The translations under genes were made by a program, and so were the position numbers. From Methanobacteriota archaeon (lineage in GTDB: Archaea > Thermoplasmatota > Thermoplasmata > Thermoplasmatales > Aciduliprofundaceae), in contig JAADDK010000016.1 in NCBI GenBank assembly GCA_013154005.1, forward strand, positions 1-38,302: a stretch of DNA of 38,302 bases, read 5' to 3'. Under the pieces are notes generated by a model. It ran no database searches, was not told the origin of the DNA, and saw nothing but the letters and a program-made list of their open reading frames with translations. Shown here piece after piece: positions 1 to 9,134 of this stretch (position 1 is the stretch's first letter; each line of letters starts with the position of its first letter).

Positions 1-455
1 TTGTTGGGATACATAATGATAAACGCACCCATTATGCCGAATATTGCGCCGGAAGCGCCAATCAAAATCGAGTTCACTCCGAAAATATGAAGATACAATG
101 AATATCCCAGATTTGCAATCACTCCGGATATCAGAAATATGGCGGTAAATTTGCGGCTTCCTATCTCACGCTCAAAGGGCATGCCCGCCAGAAAGAAAAA
201 CAGGATATTGAAAAACACGTGCCCGGGCGAGATGCTGTGCAAGAACATGCCCGTGAATATCCCAACGTCCGGAGGATATTTTGCCCCCAGCGTCATGAAA
301 AAGCTGTAAAGTGCGGGCAAATCAAAATAATAAAGCAGAATTTCAATAACATAAATAATCGTGAATGACAGAGATAGCATAACCACTGCATTTTTACGAA
401 ACGCCAAAAGCGTAAATACGACCATGATTATTATCGCAACGAGCTCAGCAAGCAT
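1..455 (-). CDS. Rhomboid family intramembrane serine protease (C-terminus runs off the window edge)
   Basis: Manual minus-strand translation from ATG at 455: MLAELVAIIIMVVFTLLAF...HVFFNILFFFLAG...LIGASGAIFGIMGAFIIMYPN; has HxxxN and GASG motifs of rhomboids; not in the ORF track because it is open at the edge. Confidence 0.88.
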   Translation of the reverse strand, partial: MLAELVAIIIMVVFTLLAFRKNAVVMLSLSFTIIYVIEILLYYFDLPALYSFFMTLGAKYPPDVGIFTGMFLHSISPGHVFFNILFFFLAGMPFEREIGSRKFTAIFLISGVIANLGYSLYLHIFGVNSILIGASGAIFGIMGAFIIMYPN

Positions 456-556
456 GCATGTGAGCATTGAGGGCGATTATTTTAAGTTTGGGTTTTTCAA
501 ACAGAAATTAAATAATATGCTTGCATAATCTCTCACACAATGGATTTGGTGGTGCT

Positions 557-1117
557 ATGTTCTTCATATTTGGAAGAAAAGATTGCGCAAAGTTGAAAAA
601 AGAATACAAAAAAATCAAAAAAGAACGCGATTCTCTTTATTCATTTTATCAACGATTTTATTATGGTAACCCTGCAACTATGAGAGAGGCAATTAAAAGA
701 GGAATAATGCACAACCAAGATAACATTCGAAATTTTAATTATAAGGATAAAAAATATCATACTCGGAAATACGTATGCATAGACGGCCAAAAAGTACGCT
801 CAAAAGTAGAACGTGAAATTTACAATTATTTGATTCTAAACGGAGTTAAAGTTAGATATGAAGCCATATACAAAACTCCATGGGGCTCTATAATCAGACC
901 TGATTTCTACCTTCCTGAGTATCAAATTTACATTGAATATTTCGGAAAAGAGATTGGCGAGGATAAGAAATACGATGAGATTATGAAATTTAAAAATGGG
1001 CTTTACTCCACCTCCGCAGTTCCCTTCGTAATTCTGCACCGCCACGATGAAGAAAATTTGTATCTAAACATAAAAAATAAACTTGGGAAATTCATAGATG
1101 TTTCCGGTTGGATTTAG
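557..1117 (+). CDS. Small PD-(D/E)XK-like nuclease-domain protein (related to domains fused to UvrD-type helicases)
   Basis: KVEREIYNYLILNGVKVRYEAIYKTP...RPDFYLPEYQIYIEYFG pattern; ATG at 557 preferred over the TTG at 521. Confidence 0.6.
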   Translation: MFFIFGRKDCAKLKKEYKKIKKERDSLYSFYQRFYYGNPATMREAIKRGIMHNQDNIRNFNYKDKKYHTRKYVCIDGQKVRSKVEREIYNYLILNGVKVRYEAIYKTPWGSIIRPDFYLPEYQIYIEYFGKEIGEDKKYDEIMKFKNGLYSTSAVPFVILHRHDEENLYLNIKNKLGKFIDVSGWI

Positions 1118-1206
1118 TGCAATAATATGCGCGTATCGTCTATTGCCGAATCAAAAAACGATAAACTCTAAATACTTCTTTATTCTTCTGCCAGACAGGT
1201 GAGATT

Positions 1207-2250
1207 ATGGTTGGTATAGTGACCTACGGTAGTTATGTCCCGTTATACAGAATTAAGACCGCAGAAATTGCCCGAATATGGGGTGACGAACCCTCACACC
1301 CGGAAAAAGGGCTGGGCATAAAGAGCAAGACCGTACCCGCATATGATGAGGACGCCGCAACAATCGCCGTGGAAGCCCTGCGCAATGCACTGCGCAGAAA
1401 AAACATTCCCGGAGAGAGAATAGGCGCGATTTTCGTGGGCAGCGAATCGCACCCCTATGCTGTGAAGCCCACCGCGTCGCTCATCGCCGAAGTGGTTGGC
1501 GCGTACAACGCCCACGCCGCTGATCTGGAGTTTGCATGCAAGGCAGGCACAGCAGCCATGCAGAACGTTTATGCAATGGTCAAAGCGGGCATGATTGACT
1601 ACGGTATCGCAATAGGCACAGACACCTCGCAGGGCCAGCCCGGTGATGCGCTCGATTATTCTGCGTCTGCGGGAGGCACCGCATACATTATTGGAAAAGA
1701 CGAAGTTATTGCCGAAATCAATCATACCATTTCATTCGTTACGGATACTCCCGACTTCTGGCGCAGAGAGGGTCAGAGATATCCCTCGCATGGCGGAAGG
1801 TTCACGGGTGAGCCTGCGTATTTCAAGCATGTGATGACCGCCGCCAAGCGCCTTATGGAAGAGATGGGCACCGGGCCAAAAGATTACGATTACGCAGTAT
1901 TTCATCAGCCCAACGGTAAGTTCCCGCTTAGAGTGGGCAAGAGACTGGGATTCACAAAAGAGCAGATAGAGCAGGGATTGCTCACACCCTACATCGGCAA
2001 CACATACTCTGGAGCAACGCCCACGGGTCTAAGCGCGGTGCTGGACGTGGCCAAGCCGGGAGATAGAATCATAGCAGTATCGTTCGGAAGCGGAGCCGGC
2101 AGCGATGCATTCGACATAACCGTGACAGATGAGATTGAGAAATTCAATCGCGATGCCGCACCCAAAATCTGGGACCAGATTAAGAGGGCGAAGTACATCG
2201 ACTATGCGCAGTATCTCAAATTCAGGCGCATGATTGTGGAGGTGGATTAA
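1207..2250 (+). CDS. Hydroxymethylglutaryl-CoA synthase (archaeal type)
   Basis: [26 protein letters not shown]..., [12 protein letters not shown] active-site Cys region, [11 protein letters not shown]; followed directly by thiolase and DUF35. Confidence 0.95.
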   Translation: MVGIVTYGSYVPLYRIKTAEIARIWGDEPSHPEKGLGIKSKTVPAYDEDAATIAVEALRNALRRKNIPGERIGAIFVGSESHPYAVKPTASLIAEVVGAYNAHAADLEFACKAGTAAMQNVYAMVKAGMIDYGIAIGTDTSQGQPGDALDYSASAGGTAYIIGKDEVIAEINHTISFVTDTPDFWRREGQRYPSHGGRFTGEPAYFKHVMTAAKRLMEEMGTGPKDYDYAVFHQPNGKFPLRVGKRLGFTKEQIEQGLLTPYIGNTYSGATPTGLSAVLDVAKPGDRIIAVSFGSGAGSDAFDITVTDEIEKFNRDAAPKIWDQIKRAKYIDYAQYLKFRRMIVEVD

Positions 2251-3417
2251 ATGCGAGAAGTTGCAATTATCGGAGCAGGAGAGACAAAATACGGTGAGCA
2301 CTGGGACAAGAGCCTCAGAGACCTGGTTGTAGAGGCGGGATTGAAAGCTGTGGAAGATGCCAACATCACCGCAGATGACGTTCAGGCAATATTCGGCGGA
2401 AACATGAGTGCAGGTAGCTTTGTGGGTCAGGACCATGTGGGCGCATTAATCGCTGATTTTGCCGGTGTGGCAGACAAGAAAATCCCGGCAATGCGCATTG
2501 AATCGGCATGTGCCAGTGGTGCGGCAGCGCTGCACGCAGGATACATGGCAATCGCGTCCGGCATGTACGATATCGTCCTTGTGGGCGGCGTGGAAAAGAT
2601 GACCGACCTGCCCGGAGATATGGTCACGGACATTCTGGCAGGTGCGGCAGACAGAGAATGGGAAGTGTTTTTAGGTGCGACTTTTCCGGCGCTGGCAGCC
2701 ATGATGGCTCGGCGCTACATGCACGAGTTCGGAATGACCAAAGAGCAGATGGCTCTGTTTCCGGTAATAGCGCACAAGCACGGTGCGCTGAATCCCGACG
2801 CGCATTTTCAGCGTGAGATAACCGTGGATGCTGTTCTCAAAGCGCCGATGGTCGCAGACCCGCTAACCATTATGAACTGCTCACCGGTAAGTGATGGCTC
2901 GGCCGCCGTGGTGCTTACCTCCGCGGACATGGCCAGAAAATACACAGACTCGCCAATAAAAATCTCCGCGTCCGCGTTCGCGAACGAGTACATATCTCTG
3001 CACTCCCGTGAATCACTGATTCGCTCCGTATCCACCATAGAAGCCGGGCGCAAGGCGTACAAGATGGCAAAGAAAGAGCCAAAAGATATAGACCTCGTGG
3101 AGATTCACGACGCATTTTCGATAATTGCCATTGAGGGCATAGAGGACCTCGGCTTTGCGAAGAAAGGCGAAGCGTGGAAACTGGCAGAAGAGGGACAGCT
3201 CAATTTAGATGGCTCGCTTCCGTACAATCCCTCTGGCGGTTTGAAAGCAAAGGGACATCCTGTGGGTGCCACGGGTGTTGGGCAGGTTGTGGAGATCGTC
3301 AAGCAACTGCGCAACGAGGCGGGCAAAAGGCAGGTTGACGGTGCAGAGGTGGGTCTCGCGCACAATGTTGGTGGCACAATGACTTCAAGCATCGTGCATA
3401 TTCTGGAGGTGATGTAA
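2251..3417 (+). CDS. Acetyl-CoA C-acetyltransferase (archaeal thiolase)
   Basis: ESACASGAAALHAGYMAI, NPSGGLKAKGHPVGATGVGQ, thiolase family motifs. Confidence 0.95.
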   Translation: MREVAIIGAGETKYGEHWDKSLRDLVVEAGLKAVEDANITADDVQAIFGGNMSAGSFVGQDHVGALIADFAGVADKKIPAMRIESACASGAAALHAGYMAIASGMYDIVLVGGVEKMTDLPGDMVTDILAGAADREWEVFLGATFPALAAMMARRYMHEFGMTKEQMALFPVIAHKHGALNPDAHFQREITVDAVLKAPMVADPLTIMNCSPVSDGSAAVVLTSADMARKYTDSPIKISASAFANEYISLHSRESLIRSVSTIEAGRKAYKMAKKEPKDIDLVEIHDAFSIIAIEGIEDLGFAKKGEAWKLAEEGQLNLDGSLPYNPSGGLKAKGHPVGATGVGQVVEIVKQLRNEAGKRQVDGAEVGLAHNVGGTMTSSIVHILEVM

Positions 3418-3819
3418 ATGGTGGTACCTCGATTCTGGAGAGAGCGCAGATACAGGTATTCGCTTATCGGCACTCGCTGTCCTGTGTGCGGCACAGTGTA
3501 TTTCCCACCGCGTAATGTATGCCCAAAATGCGGACGCGAAAGCGTGGGCAAGATGGAAGAGTTCCAGCTCAGCGGCAAGGGCGAAGTTTACTCGTACACG
3601 GTGGTGCATCAGAACGTGCTGGGATACAAATACCAGAAGCCGTACGTGATGGCCATAGTGCAGACTCCCGAAGGACCCCGGATAACCGGCCAGATTGTGG
3701 ATATTGACCCGGAAGAGGTGCACATTGGCATGCCCGTGCGTGCCGTGTTCCGCAGAATCGCAGAGGACGGCAAGGCGGGCATCATTCAGTACGGATACAA
3801 ATTCGTGAAAGACGAATAA
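3418..3819 (+). CDS. DUF35 / Zn-ribbon OB-fold protein, scaffold of the thiolase-HMGCS complex
   Basis: CPVCGTVYFPPRNVCPKCG zinc ribbon followed by an OB-like region; start codon abuts the thiolase stop. Confidence 0.93.
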   Translation: MVVPRFWRERRYRYSLIGTRCPVCGTVYFPPRNVCPKCGRESVGKMEEFQLSGKGEVYSYTVVHQNVLGYKYQKPYVMAIVQTPEGPRITGQIVDIDPEEVHIGMPVRAVFRRIAEDGKAGIIQYGYKFVKDE

Positions 3820-3854
3820 AAAACTTTAAATTTTTTTAATTCTTTCCCGATTTT

Positions 3855-4469
3855 ATGTTGTGGATCATTGGATTATTAGTTGCATTCATGGGTACCGGGC
3901 TTGTGTTTATAGCAACGTGGAAAAATTACAGCGGTGAGCAGAAAAACTGGGCGATTATATTCGGCATTCTCGGAGCTCCGGGAGCCATGTACACTTTGAT
4001 TACCGCCATGCTCGTGTACAAAATGGCACCGTCATTGCTCGATTACATTGTCATACCTCTGGGTTTAACTGCCGGGCTTGTAAATGCTGGCAGAGCATAC
4101 GCCAGCGGAGAGTTCATGCAAAAAATTTCTAAAAATAGTCAGCTACGGGCAGTAACCCTTGTTAAAACCATAATGTTTGAGCCATTTATGATATACGCAT
4201 ATATGATTGCCATACTAATCACCCAGCTACCAAGCGAAGGCGTGCATATCCCGCTGAGCCATATTAGCTATGCTATGTGGATCGTATCCATCGCAGGCAT
4301 GGCGGGAGGTCTCATACTCGGATTCTCCGCAAATAGATACGAGAAAGAAACGGACATAGAAGATTCAAAAAACATACGTGGGTTCATAATTAAAGCCCTG
4401 CCGGCTCACATAATCGGCGCATTGGGAGTGATTCTGGCAATAATATTCCTGATGCCATACATGCAATAA
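3855..4469 (+). CDS. Multi-pass membrane protein of unknown function
   Basis: 204-aa ORF with several hydrophobic segments; AT-rich promoter-like sequence upstream. Confidence 0.75.
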   Translation: MLWIIGLLVAFMGTGLVFIATWKNYSGEQKNWAIIFGILGAPGAMYTLITAMLVYKMAPSLLDYIVIPLGLTAGLVNAGRAYASGEFMQKISKNSQLRAVTLVKTIMFEPFMIYAYMIAILITQLPSEGVHIPLSHISYAMWIVSIAGMAGGLILGFSANRYEKETDIEDSKNIRGFIIKALPAHIIGALGVILAIIFLMPYMQ

Positions 4470-4479
4470 AAGAAAAAAA

Positions 4480-5658
4480 TTATTTGAGTTTGTGGCCGCA
4501 GTACGGGCAGAACGCCACGTCCGGAGGAATCTCCTTGCCGCAGTTGGGACAGTGCATTTTCGCCGGCTCTTGCTTTGCACCGCAGTACGGACAGAACATG
4601 GCATCTTCCGGAATATCGCGTCCGCAGCTCACACATTTTTTCATCTTCTTTTCCACAAATTTATGGCCACAGTACGGGCAGAACTGCGCATCTCCGGGCA
4701 CCATCTTTCCGCACTCCGGACACTTCTTCATGGCAGCCTGCGGTCCCGGCGGCGGTGCCTGCTGCACCCCCTGAGCGGGCTGCATGCTCTGGCCCATGGC
4801 GTTGGCCATGGAGAGCCCGGCACCCATGCCGGCACCAAGCTCGGCCATACCTCCTCCGCTGCCACCCTGTGCCGCACCTTTGCCTATATCCTCTATCGCC
4901 TTGCCGGTCTGATACTGCATGTAATTTACACCCAGTGCAGCCATCGCACCGCGCTTATCAATTGCCTGCTGCACCTCTTCCGGCAAATTGAGATTCAATC
5001 CGGCAATTTTTGTAACTTCCAGTCCGTAGCGGGCGGTATCATCTTTCAACTTTGTAAGCAAAACCTGCTCAATTTCCTGCAAATACGCGGGCAGGTCAAG
5101 AATACTCATATTATGCTTCAGTTTCAGCTCGCCCACCGTGTCGTTCAGGTCCATCACAATCTGGTCCTTGAGCCACTCAATAACTTCCTCGCTCTTCGAA
5201 TATCCTTTTGTGCCCACAAACTCGGTGATGAACACCATGGGCTCGGTGACCTTGTATGCAAACTGTCCAAACGCACGTATGCGCACCACTCCAAAATCCG
5301 GGTCTCGAAAACTCAGAGGCTCCGAGGTTCCAAACTTACCCCGCAGCTCCCGGCGCTGCAGATAGTAAATCTCACCAATCTGCTGCACGCCTGTAACTTT
5401 CTTTACTATGGTGCCCAGAACCGGAACGTTCTCCGTGGTGAGCGCATATCTGCCGGGTCGGTCAAACACGTGCAGCGCCTTACCATCTCTGAAAAACACC
5501 GCCACCTCATCTTCCCGAACCACCACATTATCGTTCCAGCGAATATTGTGCGGCAGACGCCACATCACATTCTCTCCCTTGTACTGGTCCACCCAGAAAA
5601 AGGTTTTCCGGGCATCTGCACCTTCTAAATTGCTCGTCTTTTCACGTTTCAAAATCAT
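4480..5658 (-). CDS. SPFH/Band-7 family protein (virion core protein-like) with three C-terminal zinc ribbons
   Basis: WVDQYKGENVMWRLPHNIRWNDNVVVREDEVAVFFRDGK... SPFH-like start; C-terminus has three CxxCxxx...CPYCG ribbons. Confidence 0.88.
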   Translation of the reverse strand: MILKREKTSNLEGADARKTFFWVDQYKGENVMWRLPHNIRWNDNVVVREDEVAVFFRDGKALHVFDRPGRYALTTENVPVLGTIVKKVTGVQQIGEIYYLQRRELRGKFGTSEPLSFRDPDFGVVRIRAFGQFAYKVTEPMVFITEFVGTKGYSKSEEVIEWLKDQIVMDLNDTVGELKLKHNMSILDLPAYLQEIEQVLLTKLKDDTARYGLEVTKIAGLNLNLPEEVQQAIDKRGAMAALGVNYMQYQTGKAIEDIGKGAAQGGSGGGMAELGAGMGAGLSMANAMGQSMQPAQGVQQAPPPGPQAAMKKCPECGKMVPGDAQFCPYCGHKFVEKKMKKCVSCGRDIPEDAMFCPYCGAKQEPAKMHCPNCGKEIPPDVAFCPYCGHKLK

Positions 5659-6176
5659 CTAAACACCCCCAGCATCTTATTTCTTCTGGTTCTAAACAGA
5701 GAGTTGAAATCCTTCATCATACCTAAATACTGCTTCATCATTCTGTGCAGCTCGTGAATATTCTCCTCCTCAGCCATTTTAACTGCATAATCCCTCAGCG
5801 CCTGCACCTCCTCTATGAGCTTAACATCAAACTCGTAGAGGCGATTAAGCTGGTCGGTATCCACCCTGTAATCGCTCACCAATCCCATGTAGCCCTGCTC
5901 GGCATGCCGCACCGACTCTTTAAGGGCAACCATATTGTTAATTAACCTTCCAATCAAGCTCATCTCGTCCAGCGCCATGTTCCGGCTTAAATTCTCACGC
6001 ACCTCTTTGAGATTCTCGTGCGCATCATCTAAAATTCGGGCTATGTAATCTCTGAGCAGACTGTCCGCTATGCGCAAATCTTCTCTTTTTCTGTACCCTC
6101 TAAATCCGGGTATGGCCAGCTCGATTTTCTTCAGCAACGTTCTCTCTCTCTCCACTTTATCTCGCATATCGTTCAT
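5655..6176 (-). CDS. Helical/coiled-coil protein with an N-terminal PGFRGY motif, partner of the SPFH gene
   Basis: ELAIPGFRGYRKREDLRIADSLLRDYIARILDD; helical throughout; 4-nt overlap with the SPFH gene. Confidence 0.75.
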   Translation of the reverse strand: MNDMRDKVERERTLLKKIELAIPGFRGYRKREDLRIADSLLRDYIARILDDAHENLKEVRENLSRNMALDEMSLIGRLINNMVALKESVRHAEQGYMGLVSDYRVDTDQLNRLYEFDVKLIEEVQALRDYAVKMAEEENIHELHRMMKQYLGMMKDFNSLFRTRRNKMLGVFR

Positions 6177-6496
6177 TTTTTCTCACCTCTCAACCCATGC
6201 ACAAGCACCACCGCGCCGATAATTATCACGACGAGCACCGCCGTTAGCACGGCATTAAGTCCTGCAAGTATCGCGTAAAGCAATATGCCAATGAGCAAAA
6301 ATCCAATACCTCCATAAAACCGGACCGGTTCTTTTCCAGACAGCACCAGCAACGTAATACCCACGCCGCCAAAAAGAACAAATGATGCATAGGCCCAGAA
6401 ACCTTCGTAAGCAAGAGCCGCCGCTATGCCAATGAGTACGATAGCGATGCCCCACGCCATATAGAATATTCTATCTCCATCTTCCATCTTTATCAC
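6173..6496 (-). CDS. Small integral membrane protein
   Basis: 107 aa, about four hydrophobic segments; 4-nt overlaps at both ends. Confidence 0.75.
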   Translation of the reverse strand: MIKMEDGDRIFYMAWGIAIVLIGIAAALAYEGFWAYASFVLFGGVGITLLVLSGKEPVRFYGGIGFLLIGILLYAILAGLNAVLTAVLVVIIIGAVVLVHGLRGEKK

Positions 6497-7074
6497 CCCG
6501 TATATTTTCTGAATGCGGGCACATAGTAGCCTCTGTAATTCATGGGCATGTACACCAGCTCTCTGAAACTCGCCTCAAACGAGTAATCAATGCGCTGAAG
6601 CGTGCCACGCATCTCCACCTCGTACGAGAGAAACAGAAACTCTGCCAGTTTCTCACCTTCTTCAATCGTGATACCCACTGGCAGAGCGCTCACTCCCCGG
6701 AAACTGTCAATCTCATGAGGCCTGTCTGGCGGGTTCGATGTGAGCAACTTTCCGATTCGTACAATCTCCTCCGCCGGAAGCTCGGCCCATGCGGGTATGT
6801 ACGAGAGCCATTCACCGCTCTTTCCATGCTGTGCCAGCAGCCCTTTCACCTCCTCCCTGTATATCTGCACCTTTGTGAGATATGTGAAAAACGGCATATA
6901 AGCTTTATCTTTACTGTCCACCTCAAAATCGTATATCTTTCCAGGAATGGTTGCTCCGGTGGGCGCATATATAAACTCACCGCAGTTTTCGCATCGGAAT
7001 ACCATATCCTTTCCCGAGCCCTTGACCACTGAGCCGCATTTGGGACATTTGAGCGGCACGAGTTTTATGCCCAT
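6493..7074 (-). CDS. Zinc-ribbon protein of the SPFH operon
   Basis: LKCPKCGSVVKGSGKDMVFRCENCGEFIY zinc ribbon at the N-terminus; overlaps neighbouring genes. Confidence 0.75.
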   Translation of the reverse strand: MGIKLVPLKCPKCGSVVKGSGKDMVFRCENCGEFIYAPTGATIPGKIYDFEVDSKDKAYMPFFTYLTKVQIYREEVKGLLAQHGKSGEWLSYIPAWAELPAEEIVRIGKLLTSNPPDRPHEIDSFRGVSALPVGITIEEGEKLAEFLFLSYEVEMRGTLQRIDYSFEASFRELVYMPMNYRGYYVPAFRKYTG

Positions 7075-8033
7075 TTTAGCACCCCCTTCAAATAGGGTAT
7101 ATCCACACCTTTATAGGGCTTCTCTATGTCTCCCTCTACAATCTCAGAGCCATGACGGAAAAACGAATACGCGCCCAGAAATATAATGCCTCCTATAATG
7201 AGCAGAAACAGCCCCGCTCGCGCATCTACGTACTGCATTGCAGGCAGAGCCAGCCCCACAAGCACGCCGCCCACAGTCGAACCCGTCGCAATGGCGAGCC
7301 CCTGCCACACCGAGTCTCCGGGCGCACGGCCAGAGAGAACCTGCCCGGTCACACCGTCCACCGTGAGGAAATACATCTTATCTTTATACTCGTACCGAAT
7401 AATCCAAACCGGATAATAGAGAAGCACAAAATGCCTGGGCACCACGAAAGTCTTTGAGAAGGTGATGTTCTGAATCTGCGCTTCTTTCACAATGCGCTTG
7501 GATATTTCCTGAACACCCATATCCACCGCATCGTCCTTCGAGGTGGTGACTTCGAACGTCGGGGCGTCTTCAGGCAGAGGAACAACCTCACCACGATAGT
7601 TACGAAGATGCATTATACCTATATCTCCCGCATCGCAGGCAATGTGTGACCAGTCGTAATCTTTCATTATCTCCTTTTCTTTGTACACCTTCTCGGTATT
7701 GCCCCGGGAATCGGTACGATAGTTATAGCCACACACCACGCCGAGCCCCTTCGCAGTGTAGCGCCAGAAAGGTAGATACACGTGGTAAATTTCCTTTATC
7801 TTTCCCACTTCTTTCAAATCCCTCGCTTTGAACCCGTGCTTGAACCATTTATGCGCCGCCTCCAGCGCCTTCTTCTCGTCCACCACAAGGGCGTAGGCAA
7901 GCGTTTTCACGTCATCTTCTCCTTCAATCTTCGAGACAGTATGGCAGAACGGGCATATGGCAAGATGGTCTCCTTCCTCCACATCGATTCTGCCTCCGCA
8001 GCTGGGACAGCTTAACCCAAACGTGAGTTTCAT
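7065..8033 (-). CDS. Zinc-ribbon membrane protein
   Basis: SCPSCGGRIDVEEGDHLAICPFC N-terminus and hydrophobic C-terminal segments (GLAIATGSTVGGVLVGLALPAM; LFLLIIGGIIFLGAYSFF). Confidence 0.75.
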   Translation of the reverse strand: MKLTFGLSCPSCGGRIDVEEGDHLAICPFCHTVSKIEGEDDVKTLAYALVVDEKKALEAAHKWFKHGFKARDLKEVGKIKEIYHVYLPFWRYTAKGLGVVCGYNYRTDSRGNTEKVYKEKEIMKDYDWSHIACDAGDIGIMHLRNYRGEVVPLPEDAPTFEVTTSKDDAVDMGVQEISKRIVKEAQIQNITFSKTFVVPRHFVLLYYPVWIIRYEYKDKMYFLTVDGVTGQVLSGRAPGDSVWQGLAIATGSTVGGVLVGLALPAMQYVDARAGLFLLIIGGIIFLGAYSFFRHGSEIVEGDIEKPYKGVDIPYLKGVLKWA

Positions 8034-8042
8034 AATACCACC

Positions 8043-8783
8043 TCAGAATTTTTTCGCAATGAAATAACCTCCTATTCCTCCAACCAGAAAGCCCGCGAGC
8101 ACCAGAAACCAGAGCACACCGGATATCATCACTCCACCGGCGGCGCCCGCCATGGCAAGCACAAACGCAATAACCGCTAAAAGCAGGTACGGTGCGGAAG
8201 AGCGTGTGGGATAATACGATGAAAACACCTCTCCCGACGAGCCGTCAATAAGTACGTTGTACTCCTGTCCGTTGAACACGTACCGAATTTCGTACAGTGG
8301 AAAATACACAATCTCCTGCTCTTTCGCCTCACCAGGAAGGTTGCCAAGATACGCGTCCATGGAGGTATCTGGTTGAATGACCTCCGCGTCCCCGGTATCG
8401 TATTTGTCGTCAAAGATTCGCATATCCCCCGGCGGAATTTTGAGATTACTCATTCCCGGAAGCAACGTGGTCTTTGCGGGCTTAATCACATCTTCTTCCC
8501 GGCCATTTATGCGGCGCACAAACCGATACACGGGGAAATACATCTTCTTTATCGATTTGATTTGCGCGGCATCGAGCCCCTTCGCCTTCGTGGAGCCGGC
8601 GGCCCAGCGCCTGAACACTTCCGTGGCCTGCTGAGAATTGAGCGAGAAAGGAATGATGTAATAGAACATCACACGGCTCTTATCTATGTAAATCATTGTG
8701 CCGCAGTAATCGCATTTTTTGAATCGCATTCCCGGCTCGTACTCAAAAGGTGCCCCACATTTCGGACAGTTCATCGTAACCAT
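8043..8783 (-). CDS. Zinc-ribbon membrane protein, first gene of the SPFH operon
   Basis: MNCPKCGAPFEYEPGMRFKKCDYCGTMIY; two C-terminal TM segments; similar layout to the 7065-8033 product. Confidence 0.75.
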   Translation of the reverse strand: MVTMNCPKCGAPFEYEPGMRFKKCDYCGTMIYIDKSRVMFYYIIPFSLNSQQATEVFRRWAAGSTKAKGLDAAQIKSIKKMYFPVYRFVRRINGREEDVIKPAKTTLLPGMSNLKIPPGDMRIFDDKYDTGDAEVIQPDTSMDAYLGNLPGEAKEQEIVYFPLYEIRYVFNGQEYNVLIDGSSGEVFSSYYPTRSSAPYLLLAVIAFVLAMAGAAGGVMISGVLWFLVLAGFLVGGIGGYFIAKKF

Positions 8784-8837
8784 ATCTATCCCACCATATA
8801 AACGAGATTGTATTATTTAATGATTTCTGGAATTGTC

Positions 8838-9095
8838 TTATCCGAATTTCAGCTTAGCCACCAGCACCAGGGCCGCGAGAATCACCGTCACCACGTTAGC
8901 AATTATTATCGGCCAGTCCATTAGCGCTATGCCGTACACGAGCCAGAGCAAAACGCCGAGTGTGAACAATAGAAACATACCCAGCGATACGTCTTTCGTG
9001 CTCTTCGTCTTCCACGCTTTGATTACCTGCGGTAGAAAGGATATCGTGGTGAGCGTGCCTGCTGCGAATCCGAGAATTTGAATTGCATAACTCAT
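8838..9095 (-). CDS. SemiSWEET / MtN3-saliva (PQ-loop) family transporter
   Basis: 85 aa, three TMs; GFAAGTLTTISFLPQVIKAWKTKSTKDVSLGMFLLFTLGVLLWLVYGI. Confidence 0.9.
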   Translation of the reverse strand: MSYAIQILGFAAGTLTTISFLPQVIKAWKTKSTKDVSLGMFLLFTLGVLLWLVYGIALMDWPIIIANVVTVILAALVLVAKLKFG

Positions 9096-9134
9096 ATCTG
9101 TGTGGATACCGTGCAGGTATTAATAATATTCCGC

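Noticed and set aside
1294-1725. Minus-strand ORFs inside the HMG-CoA synthase gene
   Set aside because: Embedded antisense ORFs with Cys/Arg/His-rich low-information sequence.
4492-5628. 378-aa plus-strand ORF opposite the SPFH gene
   Set aside because: His/Leu/Cys-rich translation typical of the antisense of a real gene; the minus strand encodes clear SPFH and zinc-ribbon motifs.
5655-6176. Direct assignment of the coiled-coil gene as PspA
   Set aside because: Shorter than PspA and no recognisable PspA signature by eye; kept only as a possible functional analogue.
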